Source: Patiria pectinifera (taxonomy: Eukaryota; Echinodermata; Asteroidea; Valvatida; Asterinidae). Taken from it: a stretch of DNA of 64,000 nt. The DNA lies in the NCBI GenBank assembly GCA_029964075.1, contig CM057135.1, forward strand, positions 17,820,863-17,884,862, given 5' to 3'. The notes below the pieces were generated by a model, which was not told where the DNA came from, ran no database searches, and saw only the letters and a program-made list of their open reading frames with translations. The position numbers and the translations under genes are program-made. Below, in pieces: positions 24,025 to 34,942 of the stretch. Numbering within the stretch: position 1 is the stretch's first letter; each line of letters opens with the position of its first letter.

Positions 24025-25470
24025 GTGACAAACATTTGTCTGGATGCTCAAGAGGTACTCGCGAAATGTCAAAACATGGGTAGGCCTGAGTCTATAAAGA
24101 AGATCAGAGGTGATGGTAACTGCTTTTATAGAGCCATATCTTATGCAGTATCAGGAACTGAAGATAATCACATGCAATTCAGATTGGCAATTGTGAATCA
24201 TCTGTTGGAGAATGCAGCTCACTTCAGGTGTTATTTACGCGAAGGATATAGGACAGTGTTACAGTATGTAACAAATGCAAGAATGCTCAATTGTGGTACA
24301 TGGGCTACTGAGGTAGAAATCATTGCAACAGCACACATGTTGGATGTTAATATTTACACGTATGATGATGCTAATAAGTGGTATTTATTTTCAAATAGAT
24401 ACACATCTACAGAGAGTAGTATTAACAGTTCTGTTAAGTCAGGAATTTATTTGTATCACAAACACCGCATACATTATGATGTAGTCACTAGCGTTTCCAG
24501 TATGTGTGAGTCCTTAGACATCAGTGAAGAGGAAAGTAAATCAAAAAGACAGAAGCCAAAAAGTTCAAAATGTAAAAGACGAAAGAGTCCAAATATGTAT
24601 TTAAAGCAAAAATTAAAAAGAGAAAAGGCTAGGGAATGCTATCAGAAAAAGCAAGATTTACTAAACAGTAACCCTGACATGCCTGATCAAGTTAAAGTCA
24701 AGAAAACTAAGCTTAATGTACGGAATAAAGAGAGATATAAGAGTGATTTTCATTACCAATGTCACAAAAAGTCAGGAACAAAAAAGAGTTTCAAAGAAAG
24801 CAGTGAAGACAGGGAAAGCAGAAAGTGTGCAAAGAAAGAAAAATATCATAGTAATGTAAAACACAGACAAGATTCTATTGAGTATGCCAAAAAGAAATAC
24901 ACAGAGAATGCATCAAAGATGAAAGAGTTCTGGAGGCAAAAATATGAAGGCAATATTAAATATAAAGAGCATAAAATTAGCAGTGTAAAAGCCAAGTACC
25001 ATGAAGATTCAGAATACAGGCAGAAAGTGATCAATTTTGGAAAAATCAAGTATCATAAGAATGCCGAATACAGGCAGAAAGTGATTAATTTGGGAAAAAG
25101 CAAGTATCATAAGAATGCCGAATACAGGCAGAAAGTGATTAATTTGGGAAAAAGCAAGTATCATAAGAATGCCGAATACAGGCAGAAAGTGATTAATTTG
25201 GGAAAAAGCAAGTATCATAAGAATGCCGAATACAGGCAGAAAGTGATTGACTCTGTAAAGAGAAAGTATAAGATAGTAGAGTACAGGCAGAAAATGATTG
25301 ATTACGCCAAAAAATATGGTAAGCGAAAATATCAAAATGATTTGTCATATAGGAATGCTATCATTAGAGGGATAAAGACAAAGTATGCAAATAATAGATG
25401 TTTTAGGATAAAATTGATAAATTCACAGAAAACAAAGTATCATACTAATGAGAATTTTCGTATATCATGA
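24025..25470 (+). CDS. Helentron OTU cysteine peptidase with 18-residue repeats
   Basis: Open in the same frame as the preceding segment, directly after its TAG; I see no independent initiation context, so it was probably once fused or is reached by readthrough. Codons 20-155 form an OTU domain: GDGNCFYRA with D30 and C33 (nucleophile), a W-ATEVEI block near 92, and IYLYHKHRIHYDVV with the catalytic-type H150. OTU peptidases remove ubiquitin, and several animal Helitrons are known to encode one. The remainder is Lys-, Arg- and Tyr-rich, probably nucleic-acid binding, and includes nearly identical 18-residue units. It ends at TGA (25468), after which the same frame stays open (IEKGKRKY), so the stop looks like a point mutation. 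Confidence 0.85.
   Translation: MTNICLDAQEVLAKCQNMGRPESIKKIRGDGNCFYRAISYAVSGTEDNHMQFRLAIVNHLLENAAHFRCYLREGYRTVLQYVTNARMLNCGTWATEVEIIATAHMLDVNIYTYDDANKWYLFSNRYTSTESSINSSVKSGIYLYHKHRIHYDVVTSVSSMCESLDISEEESKSKRQKPKSSKCKRRKSPNMYLKQKLKREKARECYQKKQDLLNSNPDMPDQVKVKKTKLNVRNKERYKSDFHYQCHKKSGTKKSFKESSEDRESRKCAKKEKYHSNVKHRQDSIEYAKKKYTENASKMKEFWRQKYEGNIKYKEHKISSVKAKYHEDSEYRQKVINFGKIKYHKNAEYRQKVINLGKSKYHKNAEYRQKVINLGKSKYHKNAEYRQKVINLGKSKYHKNAEYRQKVIDSVKRKYKIVEYRQKMIDYAKKYGKRKYQNDLSYRNAIIRGIKTKYANNRCFRIKLINSQKTKYHTNENFRIS
25009..25255 (+). repeat. 54-bp in-frame tandem repeat, four to five units
   Basis: The unit encodes KYHKNAEYRQKVINLGKS. Three copies are essentially identical in DNA and the outer ones are diverged, so expansion is recent. 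Looser versions of the same K-Y-x(4)-Y-R pattern continue to about 25560, showing the array grew from an older repeated region. No frame disruption results, because the unit is a multiple of three. Confidence 0.9.
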
Positions 25471-25521
25471 ATTGAAAAAGGAAAAAGAAAATACTGTAAT
25501 GATAAAAGTTATCGTAAACAA

Positions 25522-27329
25522 ATGAAGCAAAGGAACAATGAACGATTAAAACAGAAGAGAGCAAGTAAACGCAGTATGAACAATGTCATGAGAAATTGGA
25601 GGCAGGAAGTATCAGCAGGACCTGAGTATGTGTGTGCAGTTTGTCATAAACTCCTTTTTCGCAACCAAGTTGTTAAGTGTAAGTCCAACAAATACAAGAA
25701 TAAAAGTTGCATATCTGATAAGTATTTGCATCGATGTGAAGAGAATGCAGAGTGTAATAATCAGTGTTGTCTATCTGAATCAAGTAGATGTCTTTGGGTT
25801 TGTTGGACATGTCATAGAAAATTGCTCCAGAATAAGATGCCATCAGAAGCTTGTGCTAATAATTTGTCATTGGAATACATCCCTGAGGAATTGAGTTGTT
25901 TAAATACATTGGAAGAACACCTGATTGCAATGAATATAGCATTTATGAAGATGATAGCATTGCCAAGAGGAGGTCAGAATGCAGTGCATGGTCCAGTTGT
26001 ATGTGTACCATCAACTGTTTCAGAAACAGTAACATCATTGCCTAGATGTGGAAAAAATAATCAGCTGATCAGAGTCAAGTTGAAAAGAAAATTGTCATTC
26101 AAAGGGTATTACCAGTATCAGTATGTTACCAGGGAACATGTTGAACATGCACTTTGTTATTTGAAAGAGAATAACTTGTGGTATAAGAATATTGATATAA
26201 ACTGTGAGTGGCAAAATCCACTAGAAGATGGAAATGAAAACGAACAAGGACATGAATCTGACAATTCAAGGCACAGTGATGAAGACACAGATGATGAAGA
26301 TGCAGATGAACGTTTGACAGGTGTTGCTTTGGATACATGTATGCAGCCAGTAAATGTTGCTTCTGAGGTCCTCGATCAATATTTTGACGATGTGGTTTGC
26401 ATTGCGCCTTGTGAAAGAAACAATCCTGTTAGAGTGTTAATGGAGGAAGCGAATGAGGCAAAGTGTTTCCCAGCATTATTTCCAACAGGCAACCCTATTT
26501 TCGATGATAATCGTGATGTTAAATTAAGTCTGTTGAGATATTTCCATAACAGGTTAATGAATGCAGATAATAGATTTGCAAAGAGTACTCAGTACATCTT
26601 CTATGCTCAATACCTGTCAGAAATACAGCAAGTCATGTCAAAAGTGTCAATTGCAATGCGTCAGAGTTCAGGCAGTGTGCATGCACATAATGCTGAAAAT
26701 GTAAACGCCTCTATGATTAAAGACAGGGATCAACTGAGAGATATTTTGCAATCTGATAGTGGTTATAAGTTCCTGACACCAATTAGAGGAACACCCCCAT
26801 ACTGGCAAGCAACACAGAAAGATGTAATGGCTATGATCAGACAACTAGGAATTCCAACATGGTTTTGCTCATTTTCAGCTGCTGATATGAGATGGCCTGA
26901 AGTCATTAATACATTATTGAGGCAACAACGTGATTCAAGAAATATTGAGGACTTGGATTGGAATGAAAAATGTAAACTATTGCGAAGTAATCCAGTTACT
27001 GTAGCTAGGATGTTTGACAAGAGATTTCATTCATTCTTGAATGATGTTATTAAGTCAGAAGCCAAGCCTATTGGAAAAGTGAAAGATTATTTTTATAGAG
27101 TTGAGTTTCAACAAAGAGGGTCACCTCATACACATTGTTTATTTTGGATTGAAAATGCTCCAAGGTTGGGAGTTGATAACGATAGAGATGTTATTAAATT
27201 CATTGATTCATATGTAAGTTGCAAGTTGCCAAGTAAGCAAACGGATCCAGAACTCAATGATATAGTGACTCATGTTCAGGTACATAGCCAAAAGCATTCT
27301 AAATCTTGTAAAAAAAGGGCACTGAATGT
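25522..27329 (+). CDS. Helentron DUF6570-like region and Rep N-terminal half
   Basis: The first ATG of this stretch is at 25522, though the frame is open back to the TGA at 25468. A Cys-rich block (CAVCHKLLF, then CISDKYLHRC and WTCHRKLL) looks like a zinc-binding module. The next 110 residues (LNTLEEHLIAMNIAFMKMIA, LPRGGQNAVHGPVVCVP) match DUF6570, common in Helitrons. The Helitron_like_N part follows (SGYKFLTPIRGTPPYW, WFCSFSAADMRWPEV) and then EFQQRGSPHTHCLFW, with the HUH metal motif His-Thr-His at 27127-27135. HUH Rep proteins nick the element and join ends in rolling-circle transposition. Near 27330 one base appears to be missing and the true frame moves. Confidence 0.9.
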
Positions 27330-28319
27330 AGATTCAACTTTCCAAGACCTCCATCCAGTAGAACATTTATTACTGATCCAGATCAATGTGATGACTGTGA
27401 TGAGAATGATAATGAATATGTTGCTAGTGATGATGAACAAAATGCTCATGATGAGGAGGATAATATTGATCAAAGTAAAAGTCATCGTACTGAGGGAATG
27501 AATCATATTCATGCGCAAGAATTATTGAAGTCAGTGTGGAATGGCATACAGTGTGAGGACAACCAACAGTTGACTACTACAGAATTGTTTGACAAGCTTA
27601 ATATAACACAGGATGATTTTAAAAAAGCTAATAATGCTTTAAGCACCAAACCTACTATTGTCATAAAGAGAGAACCACAAGATGTTTGGGTCAATCTGTA
27701 CAATCCTGATTTGATAAGATGCTGGAATGCTAACATGGATATTCAGTATATCAGTGATGCTTACGCTTGTGCAGCCTATGTTGTGTCATATATGTCCAAG
27801 TCTGAACGTGAAATGGGACAGTTATTAGCAAAGACACAGAAAGAAGCAGAGAAGGGCAATCTTGACGCTCGACAAAGTATGAAAGAGCTTGGTTGTGTAT
27901 ATCTACATAATCGTGAAATCTCAGCCCAGGAAGCAGTATTCCGTGTTTGTAGTCTCAGATTGAAAGAGGGTTCTAGAAAAGTAGAGTTTGTACCTGTTGG
28001 TGAGAATCCTGTGAGAATGAGTTTACCCCTCAGTGTAATTCAGAGTAGATCTGAGGATGATGATCGTGACATATTCATGCCTAATAGAGTTGATCGTTAC
28101 AAAGTACGACCAGACCTTGATAAATTTGATGATATGTGTCTTGGTACATTTTGCTCAGAATACAGAATTATTTATACATGTAATGCAAACACAAACAAGA
28201 ACAGAAAACATTCAACGGTTTATGCACTGAAAGATGGGTTGGGTCACATACAGAAACGAAGTAGAACTCAGCCTGCAGTGATAAGATTCCCTCGCTTTTC
28301 AGAGAAAAAAATATCCTGA
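27330..28319 (+). CDS. Helentron Rep C-terminal half (shifted frame)
   Basis: This frame continues Rep: it opens with [14 protein letters not shown], the block that normally follows the Cys-Lys-Lys segment just before the shift, then an acidic linker and a conserved [17 protein letters not shown]. The catalytic tyrosine motif reads [11 protein letters not shown], two tyrosines three residues apart (27777 and 27789), the Y2 arrangement of Helitron Rep. It reaches a TGA at 28317, but that stop is caused by one extra A in the A7 run at 28305-28311. The previous frame resumes there with [17 protein letters not shown]. The two shifts compensate each other. Confidence 0.85.
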   Translation, partial: RFNFPRPPSSRTFITDPDQCDDCDENDNEYVASDDEQNAHDEEDNIDQSKSHRTEGMNHIHAQELLKSVWNGIQCEDNQQLTTTELFDKLNITQDDFKKANNALSTKPTIVIKREPQDVWVNLYNPDLIRCWNANMDIQYISDAYACAAYVVSYMSKSEREMGQLLAKTQKEAEKGNLDARQSMKELGCVYLHNREISAQEAVFRVCSLRLKEGSRKVEFVPVGENPVRMSLPLSVIQSRSEDDDRDIFMPNRVDRYKVRPDLDKFDDMCLGTFCSEYRIIYTCNANTNKNRKHSTVYALKDGLGHIQKRSRTQPAVIRFPRFSEKKIS

Positions 28320-30831
28320 GAAATACTATCACAGTATATTGCAGCTATTTCTTCCATATCGTGTAGATTCTCACTTGAAACCACCTCAGTTTGAAACTTA
28401 TGAACAATTTTATAAAAATGGTTCTATAAGTTTAAATGGTGAATTGAAATCTGTAAGATGCCTTGTTGAAAGTAATCGGTCATTGTATGACTTAAATGCT
28501 GACTCTCTTGCAGCTGCAGAAGAGTATGTCAAGAAATTTGGTGTTCAGGAAGATGCTTGGGCTTTGATTTGTCCTAAATCTGAACAAGAAAGACTAGAGT
28601 GTGAAGCAGAGCGTGAACCAGTAATCGAAGAAGAGAATGGATTTCATATTCCCGATTTGCAGGGTAATAAAACAGAAGACAAAATATGCAATATTGAACC
28701 ACATTCAGCAAGAATTTCTAAACAAGAAGCACTCGGTTTATTGAGATCATTGAATATACAGCAGAGACAGGTTTTTAATAAGATTCGTCAATGGTGCTTA
28801 GAGAAGATCAATGGGAAGAATCCTGAACCATTCAATGTGTTTGTGACAGGTGGAGCTGGAACTGGGAAAAGCCACTTAATCAGGTCTGTTCATTATGAAG
28901 CAACAAGACTGTTTGCTAGAATTGTTCATAATCCTGACAATGTCTCAGTGTTGTTGATTGCACCTACAGGAGTTGCTGCATTTAATATTAATGGTAGTAC
29001 AATACACAGTGCCTTGTCAATCCCAGTCGATGCTAGATTACCTTATCAACCACTTGGTGAAGAGAAGCTAAATACTTTGAGGAAGACTTTGCAAGATCTT
29101 CAAATTTTGATTATTGATGAAATATCAATGGTTGACCACAAGATTTTGTGTTACATTCATGGACGTTTGCGTCAGATAAAACAAAGACGGGATCATAATC
29201 CCTTTGGAAATGTCAATGTGTTAGCTGTTGGTGATTTTTATCAGCTGCCTCCTGTTAGAGGAAAACCCCTATATCAAGAAGCAGTCCCTGTTGATCTGTG
29301 GAATGATAATTTCCAGAAAGTTGAGCTGAAAGAAATAATGAGACAAAAAGATGATGTTGAATTTGCAGACATTTTGAATAGGCTACGTATTAAAGCAAAG
29401 AAAAAGAATTTGTTGGATAAAGATGTGGCAACTTTAAGATCGCGGGAAACTGGAGAGGATTGGGACGATGCATTGCACATCTTTCCTCGTAACAAAGAGG
29501 TTGATGAATACAATACACAGACATTATTTGCAAAGTGTACTGATTGTACGTCTATTCTTGCGAAGGATTTGCAGAAAGATTCAAGTAAAACATCCAGAAA
29601 AGGAAATGTAAAAGTTCCAAAGAAATCCACACGCACAAGCTTGCCTGAATTATTGTGGTTAGGTGTTGGTGCTAGAGTGATGTTAACTAAGAACATTGAT
29701 GTATCAGATGGACTTGTCAATGGTGTAGTTGGCACTGTACGTGAAATAATTATGTTGCCTGATAAATCTTGGCCAAGGTGCATTGAAGTAGAGTTTGATA
29801 ATAAAGAAGTTGGATCCAAGTTGAAAAGAAAGTACAAATCATCACAGAACGAAGGCATAGTACCGATTCAAAGAGAAGAGGAAAATGTGACTAAGCAGTG
29901 TGTCAGACAACAGTTTCCCTTAAAACTGGCCTGGGCATGCACAGTGCACAAAGTGCAAGGAATGACAACAGATAGAGCAGTTGTTTCTCTGAAAAATACA
30001 TTTTCAGCTGGACAAGCATATGTTGCACTGAGCAGAGTTACATCCATGACTGGCTTAGTGATTGAAGGATTTGATGAAAAATATATTTATTGTAATGAAA
30101 CAGTGGCACAATCATTAAACAGTATGCCAGTGTTTATTGATGATAAAGTAAATTTTAGGAAGCAAAAAGCAAATGGAATTGTTATTATGATGCATAATAT
30201 AGAAGGATTAAAGGAACACTATATTGATTTAAACTGTAATAATGAAATGATTAAATCTGATTTTATTTGTCTTACTGAAACTTGGAATGATGACGAGATG
30301 TGCCCAGATGCAGAATTAACTGAATTTCAATGCTATCATCAGATCAGAAGTGTTTCATACGATAATTCAACTGAGTTGACAAGAATGTTAAAGCAACAAA
30401 GCCATGGAGGTGTTAGTGTATATGGAAGAAGGAACAGAGCTTTCAGCAGGTTAATGCTATCAGTGCAGAATATTGAGTACATTGCATTTCAGATCATAAG
30501 TGAGATGTCATGTTGTGTTGCTGTCATTTATCGTCCGGCATCATATGCCATGAAAGAATTTATTGCCAATCTGAAAATTTTGCTTGAAGAGCTTCACAGA
30601 GTATCAAGTAGATGCGTTGTCATGGGTGATTTCAATGAAGACGTTATGAAACATGGAACACAGATTCAGAAATTCATACAAGGTCATGGCTATGAACAGA
30701 TAGTTACTGACTCAACAACTGAATTGGGCACATTGATTGACCATGTATATGTTAGAAATATGGATTCAGTGAATGCTTCAGTAAAAGCAACTTATTACAG
30801 TTATCATGAAGCAGTTTGTGTTACATTGTAA
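28312..30831 (+). CDS. Helentron PIF1-like helicase with C-terminal EEP endonuclease
   Basis: About 840 residues. The first 130 form the Rep-helicase linker. The helicase is SF1B/PIF1 type: Walker [11 protein letters not shown] (28849-28878), [19 protein letters not shown], Walker [11 protein letters not shown] (near 29107), [13 protein letters not shown], and the late motifs [14 protein letters not shown] and YVALSRVT. It would unwind DNA during rolling-circle transposition. From about 30178 an EEP (APE-like) endonuclease begins: [34 protein letters not shown] (30618-30644), LIDHVYV and YYSYHEAV. The last motif keeps its His, but Tyr stands where Asp is usual. An endonuclease here marks the Helentron branch. 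The frame is intact to the TAA at 30829. Confidence 0.93.
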   Translation, partial: YPEKYYHSILQLFLPYRVDSHLKPPQFETYEQFYKNGSISLNGELKSVRCLVESNRSLYDLNADSLAAAEEYVKKFGVQEDAWALICPKSEQERLECEAEREPVIEEENGFHIPDLQGNKTEDKICNIEPHSARISKQEALGLLRSLNIQQRQVFNKIRQWCLEKINGKNPEPFNVFVTGGAGTGKSHLIRSVHYEATRLFARIVHNPDNVSVLLIAPTGVAAFNINGSTIHSALSIPVDARLPYQPLGEEKLNTLRKTLQDLQILIIDEISMVDHKILCYIHGRLRQIKQRRDHNPFGNVNVLAVGDFYQLPPVRGKPLYQEAVPVDLWNDNFQKVELKEIMRQKDDVEFADILNRLRIKAKKKNLLDKDVATLRSRETGEDWDDALHIFPRNKEVDEYNTQTLFAKCTDCTSILAKDLQKDSSKTSRKGNVKVPKKSTRTSLPELLWLGVGARVMLTKNIDVSDGLVNGVVGTVREIIMLPDKSWPRCIEVEFDNKEVGSKLKRKYKSSQNEGIVPIQREEENVTKQCVRQQFPLKLAWACTVHKVQGMTTDRAVVSLKNTFSAGQAYVALSRVTSMTGLVIEGFDEKYIYCNETVAQSLNSMPVFIDDKVNFRKQKANGIVIMMHNIEGLKEHYIDLNCNNEMIKSDFICLTETWNDDEMCPDAELTEFQCYHQIRSVSYDNSTELTRMLKQQSHGGVSVYGRRNRAFSRLMLSVQNIEYIAFQIISEMSCCVAVIYRPASYAMKEFIANLKILLEELHRVSSRCVVMGDFNEDVMKHGTQIQKFIQGHGYEQIVTDSTTELGTLIDHVYVRNMDSVNASVKATYYSYHEAVCVTL

Positions 30832-30860
30832 GTTTTCCTGCACATTATAATGAATACACT

Positions 30861-30866
30861 AATAAA
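30861..30866 (+). terminator. AATAAA polyadenylation signal
   Basis: Canonical hexamer 30 bases after the stop codon of the helicase-endonuclease frame. It would end the Helentron transcript. Confidence 0.6.
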
Positions 30867-31809
30867 ATATAGACATATACTGTACTTTTGCTGAGAAGGC
30901 CTAAAGCAAAATACATTAATGTATTAAAGAATGTTCTTCACCAATTTTCAAGAATGTCTCATGCAAAAAAAAAGGCAAAGGAAAAATAAATAAATATATT
31001 ACAGATTTCATACTACACATGAAAAAAACTATAGCAATAATACATGTATATGTTGCATGTATAGATCATGCATATTAAGCACATGTGTACATTAAAACAA
31101 TACTGTGATTCTATGACTTTGGAACATTAGTAGTCATCCCTATAATCGGTGACCACTGTGCATCATTTAATTTCCAGGTTGAAAGTTACTCTCTCACACT
31201 ACCCCTGGTTGCATTTGTAATTTGAAGATACTCTTGAAGCCCATTTTTAAAGCTTGAATCTAGATTGAAAGCTTGAATCTACATGTAGACTGAAATAACG
31301 TCTTAAATTTACAGCCTTGAGATGAAATTTAAAAGTAAATTCTAATTTGTTTTTAAACCAACTTGAAAATAAAGATTGAATGCTATTTGAACACCAACAT
31401 GTAGATTAGCTTATAATTTCCCATATACGTCAAGAATTCAAGCTTCATTATAATTTGTATGTATAGTCACCTCTTGTTCATACAAACTCAGCCGGACCTA
31501 CCCAAAATATTTGTTATATAAACAGTTTTTATTAAGAGGAACTTCAGTCCCATTCACTGTGTGCATATACATGTATGCACAGTCGGGAGCAAGATTTTAT
31601 GTGTATTTATGAGAGTCGACTGCACTGTGATGTTAAAATGCAATAATATGAAGAAGAATCCAAGTTACATGCACTTTCACTTTTATGACTTTTGTAGCTT
31701 TACAATGCAAGCACCTCATCTTCAAAGGAGCAGAGAAGACTGACAAATGGGGTAGCCTGGAGCCAAGCATCAGTGATGACAGCCTTCTGTACCACACTGC
31801 ATGAGCTCA
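30867..31809. other. AT-rich stretch after the Helentron frame
   Basis: No gene seen. Two near-identical AAAGCTTGAATCTA words lie side by side at about 31250-31280. The Helentron 3' terminus could lie here or in the tandem arrays that follow; I cannot identify a terminal hairpin with confidence. Confidence 0.35.
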
Positions 31810-32102
31810 TCAAGCAGCCTTAAACTTAACCTGCAGGATCTTACCTGAAACGTAAGCCTTCGTCAAGAGTGAACTGTCTCTGCTCAAGATGGTGGAAGAC
31901 CTGCTCCTTCCAGTGGACCAAACCTGCAGGATCTCACCTGAAACGTGAGCCTTCGTCAAGGGTGAACTGTCTCTGCTCAAGATGGAGGAAGACCTGCTCC
32001 TTCCAGTGGACCAAACCTGCAGGATCTCACCTGAAACGTGAGCCTTCGTCAAGGGTGAACTGTCTCTGCTCAAGATGGGGAAAAAACTGCTCCTTCTTCT
32101 AG
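31810..32102. repeat. 93-bp tandem repeat, first block (~3 copies)
   Basis: The unit contains CTGCAGGATCTCACCTGAAA, CGTGAGCCTTCGTCAAG and AGATGGAGGAAGACCTGCTC. Because 93 is a multiple of three and no frame on either strand has a stop inside the unit, long artefact ORFs appear on both strands. The minus-strand phrase GACGAAGGCTCACGTTTCAG resembles the 3' tails of some invertebrate retroelements. Confidence 0.9.
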
Positions 32103-33127
32103 TGGATAGCTGCTCCTGACATTATTGACGGGTACATGTACTCTTGTGGTCAACTCAAGATGGAGGAAGACCTGCATCCTGGACCAAAGCTGCAGGATCT
32201 CACCTGAAGCGTGAGCCTTTCAAGACCTCCATCAGCTTGATCAAGCTTGCTGATGACGTCGCTTGAATAAATGGACAATCCTGTGAGGAAGACCTACTCC
32301 TTCCAGTGGACCAAACCTGCAGGATCTCACCTGAAACGTGAGCCTTCGTCAAGGGTGAACTGTCTCTGCTCAAGATGGAGGAAGACCTGCTCCTTCCAGT
32401 GGACCAAACCTGCAGGATCTCACCTGAAACGTGAGCCTTCGTCAAGAGTGAACTGTCTCTGCTCAAGATGGAGGAAGACCTGCTCCTTCCAGTGGACCAA
32501 ACCTGCAGGATCTCACCTGAAACGTGAGCCTTCGTCAAGAGTGAACTGTCTCTGCTCAAGATGGAGGAAGACCTGCTCCTTCCAGTGGACCAAACCTGCA
32601 GGATCTCACCTGAAACGTGAGCCTTCGTCAAGAGTGAACTGTCTCTGCTCAAGATGGAGGAAGACCTGCTCCTTCCAGTGGACCAAACCTGCAGGATCTC
32701 ACCTGAAACGTGAGCCTTCGTCAAGAGTGAACTGTCTCTGCTCAAGATGGAGGAAGACCTGCTCCTTCCAGTGGACCAAACCTGCAGGATCTCACCTGAA
32801 ACGTGAGCCTTCGTCAAGGGTGAACTGTCTCTGCTCAAGATGGAGGAAGACCTGCTCCTTCCAGTGGACCAAACCTGCAGGATCTCACCTGAAACGTGAG
32901 CCTTCGTCAAGGGTGAACTGTCTCTGCTCAAGATGGGGAAAAAACTGCTCCTTCTTCTAGTGGATAGCTGCTCCTGACATTATTGACGGGTACATGTACT
33001 CTTGTGGTCAACTCAAACAATAGAACGCATCCTGCAAAGCTGCACACTCTCTAAGCACGCCTTTTAGACCTCCATCAGCTTGATCAAGCTTGCTGATGAC
33101 GTCGCTTGAATAAATGGACAATCCTGT
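32076..33127 (+). repeat. Duplicated tail of the 93-bp arrays
   Basis: Both array blocks end in the same unrelated sequence: 32076-32160 matches 32933-33017 (GGGGAAAAAACTGCTCC through TGTGGTCAACTCAA). Likewise 32221-32285 matches 33063-33127 (AGACCTCCATCAGCTTGATC through GGACAATCCTGTG). The whole array-plus-tail module was therefore duplicated, with later unequal expansion of the second block. Confidence 0.85.
32286..32945. repeat. 93-bp tandem repeat, second block (~7 copies)
   Basis: Same unit as 31810-32102, here about seven nearly identical head-to-tail copies. A two-variant position (CAAGAGTG versus CAAGGGTG) distinguishes inner from outer copies: the first and last units carry GGG and the middle ones AGA. 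The open frames across it are repeat artefacts, not a gene. Confidence 0.95.
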
Positions 33128-33951
33128 GTGAGCACAGCTATGGCAGTGCAGTCAGCAAGACATCCCTTCATGGTTTCATAGACAGTCATGTCCTGCCTAT
33201 TATAATAATTACTGCCGATCATCCTCTCACCACAGAACAGGGAAGAAACACTATTCAGGTAAGTAGAAATAATTAGTGCTATTTTTTGTGTGTGGTTGTG
33301 TTTTTTTTTTGGGGGGGGTGTTATGACATTTTATCATAAGTCAACGACAAGCAAATTGCTTTTGGCAGATGTTGAACTGCATATGCATTTTACATATAAA
33401 ATTTGTTTTAAAAACATTGCGGGCGGGGGATAGTTGGCTCTGAAGTTGCACATCTGGTACAATGATTTTCCTAAGGCAACTTGTAAGGAAGTAAACTTGG
33501 TGATTATAACAGTGAATCAAACATCAAAACTTTCAGTCAAATCTAGACATTGTCAACATCTTGCTCTTGTTTTTTTGTTCCTATTACACACAGCCATGCT
33601 GTACATTCTACATTAAGCAACAGACATAGTGAGACAGTATCCTGGATAGATCCACACATTCATGACATTCCATAAGCTTGTAATTTTCCCAACTTGTTTT
33701 GCACATCTCCTTTTACAGATTTGTTCTAGATTCTATTTTGCAAGACAGGGGGGTTGAAATGTTTTCCTATTGACTCACGTTGCATGTACATGTACATGAT
33801 ACGCTTGAAGGTGTACAATGTAGATGATTGACCATTACAATAAAATCTTTTGTTGGATTGAATTAAAACTTCACTCATAATGGATGTTTCTACATGTATA
33901 TGCATGCCAAGTTTGAAAATGATCTGGCTTAGGGCAGCCAAGAATCCATTG

Positions 33952-34942
33952 CATCCCCCAACTGTGAGATGGTAAAAGAGAAGCAAGAAGTTTTCAATTC
34001 TCTGTTGTCTAGAATTCATAAAACAGTTTAACGTACATTCTTGGTTACGCAGGACAATTTTGTTTGCTGTTGAAGTCTTTAATCATGCAGCTTGTTGCTC
34101 CGATGCCATCAAGTTCTTTTACCCAACCCTAATTGCCACTTATCCTGTCGGCAGATGCCAGTGTAAAACACTGTTCACGTACATGTAAGTGTAACTGTTA
34201 CATATGTAAGGGAGGGTGTAGAGCTATCTTCCTCACCGTTACATGAAAATGGCACATAAATCTTTTCTATTACATCCCCCAACTGTGAGGTAGTAAAAGA
34301 ACAGAAAGAAGTTTTCAATTCTCTGTTGGTTGTAATTCATAAAACAGTTTAACAGACATTTTTTGTTATGCAGGACAATGTGTTGAAGTCTTCAATCTGC
34401 AGCTTGTTGCTCTGAAGCCATCAAGTTCTTTCTTTACTCAACCCTTACTGCCACCCTTCCTGTCAGCAGATGCCAGAGTAGAATACTGTTCAGGTAAGTG
34501 TAACTGTTAGTGGGGGGGGGTTGTAAAGATATCTTCTTGCAGATTTGACCTACATGTGCTTCGCTTAAGGAATTACTCCACACTACAGTCAACTAATTCA
34601 AAACATTCTTTGAATAAAGCATAGGTAACATGAAAGTGTAACTGTTACATATGTAAGGGAGGGTGTAGAGCTATCTTCCTCACCGTTACATGAAAATGGC
34701 ACATAAATCTTTTCTATTACATCCCCCAACTGTGAGGTAGTAAAAGAACAGCAAGAAGTTTTCAATTCTCTGTTGGTTGTAATTCATAAAACAGTTTAAC
34801 AGACATTTTTTGTTATGCAGGACAATGTGTTGAAGTCTTCCAGCTGCAGCTTGTTGCTCTGAGGCCATCAAGTTCTTTCTTTACTCCACCCTTATTGCCA
34901 CCCTTCCTGTCGGCAGATGCCAGAGTATTCAGAGCTATCGAG
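33952..34942 (+). repeat. Three tandem cassettes, each with an exon-like segment
   Basis: Units at about 33952-34188, 34189-34500 and 34636-34942 share CATCCCCCAACTGTGAG, TTTTCAATTCTCTGTTG and ATAAAACAGTTTAAC. Each then has an acceptor-like ATGCAG or ACGCAG followed by GACAAT, and ends at a donor-like GTAAGT or GTGAGC. The enclosed segments are 34053-34184, 34374-34493 and 34821-34942. Copies 2 and 3 are open in one frame (QCVEVF-LQLVAL-PSSSFFT, then LPPFLSADARV), while copy 1 has a TAA in it. I do not recognise the product. Confidence 0.6.

Larger units (their letters stand above)
21460..30866 (+). mobile_element. Helentron-type Helitron, coding core
   Basis: The HUH/Y2 Rep followed by a PIF1-type helicase defines a Helitron; the EEP endonuclease fused behind the helicase defines the Helentron branch. 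All segments lie on one strand. All are in one frame except 27330-28310, where two single-base shifts move in and out. Only two in-frame stops interrupt it (TAG at 24022, TGA at 25468). The frame starts after a splice-acceptor-like TTTTGCAG at 21452-21459 and is followed by AATAAA at 30861. I could not locate the element's ends: the 5' end may lie upstream of the RPA-like gene, and the 3' end may lie in the repeats after 31 kb. Confidence 0.9.

Noticed and set aside
31869-32960. Long open frames on both strands (up to 243 codons) with 31-residue repeats
   Set aside because: They are a by-product of a 93-bp tandem repeat whose length is a multiple of three and which has no stops in these frames.
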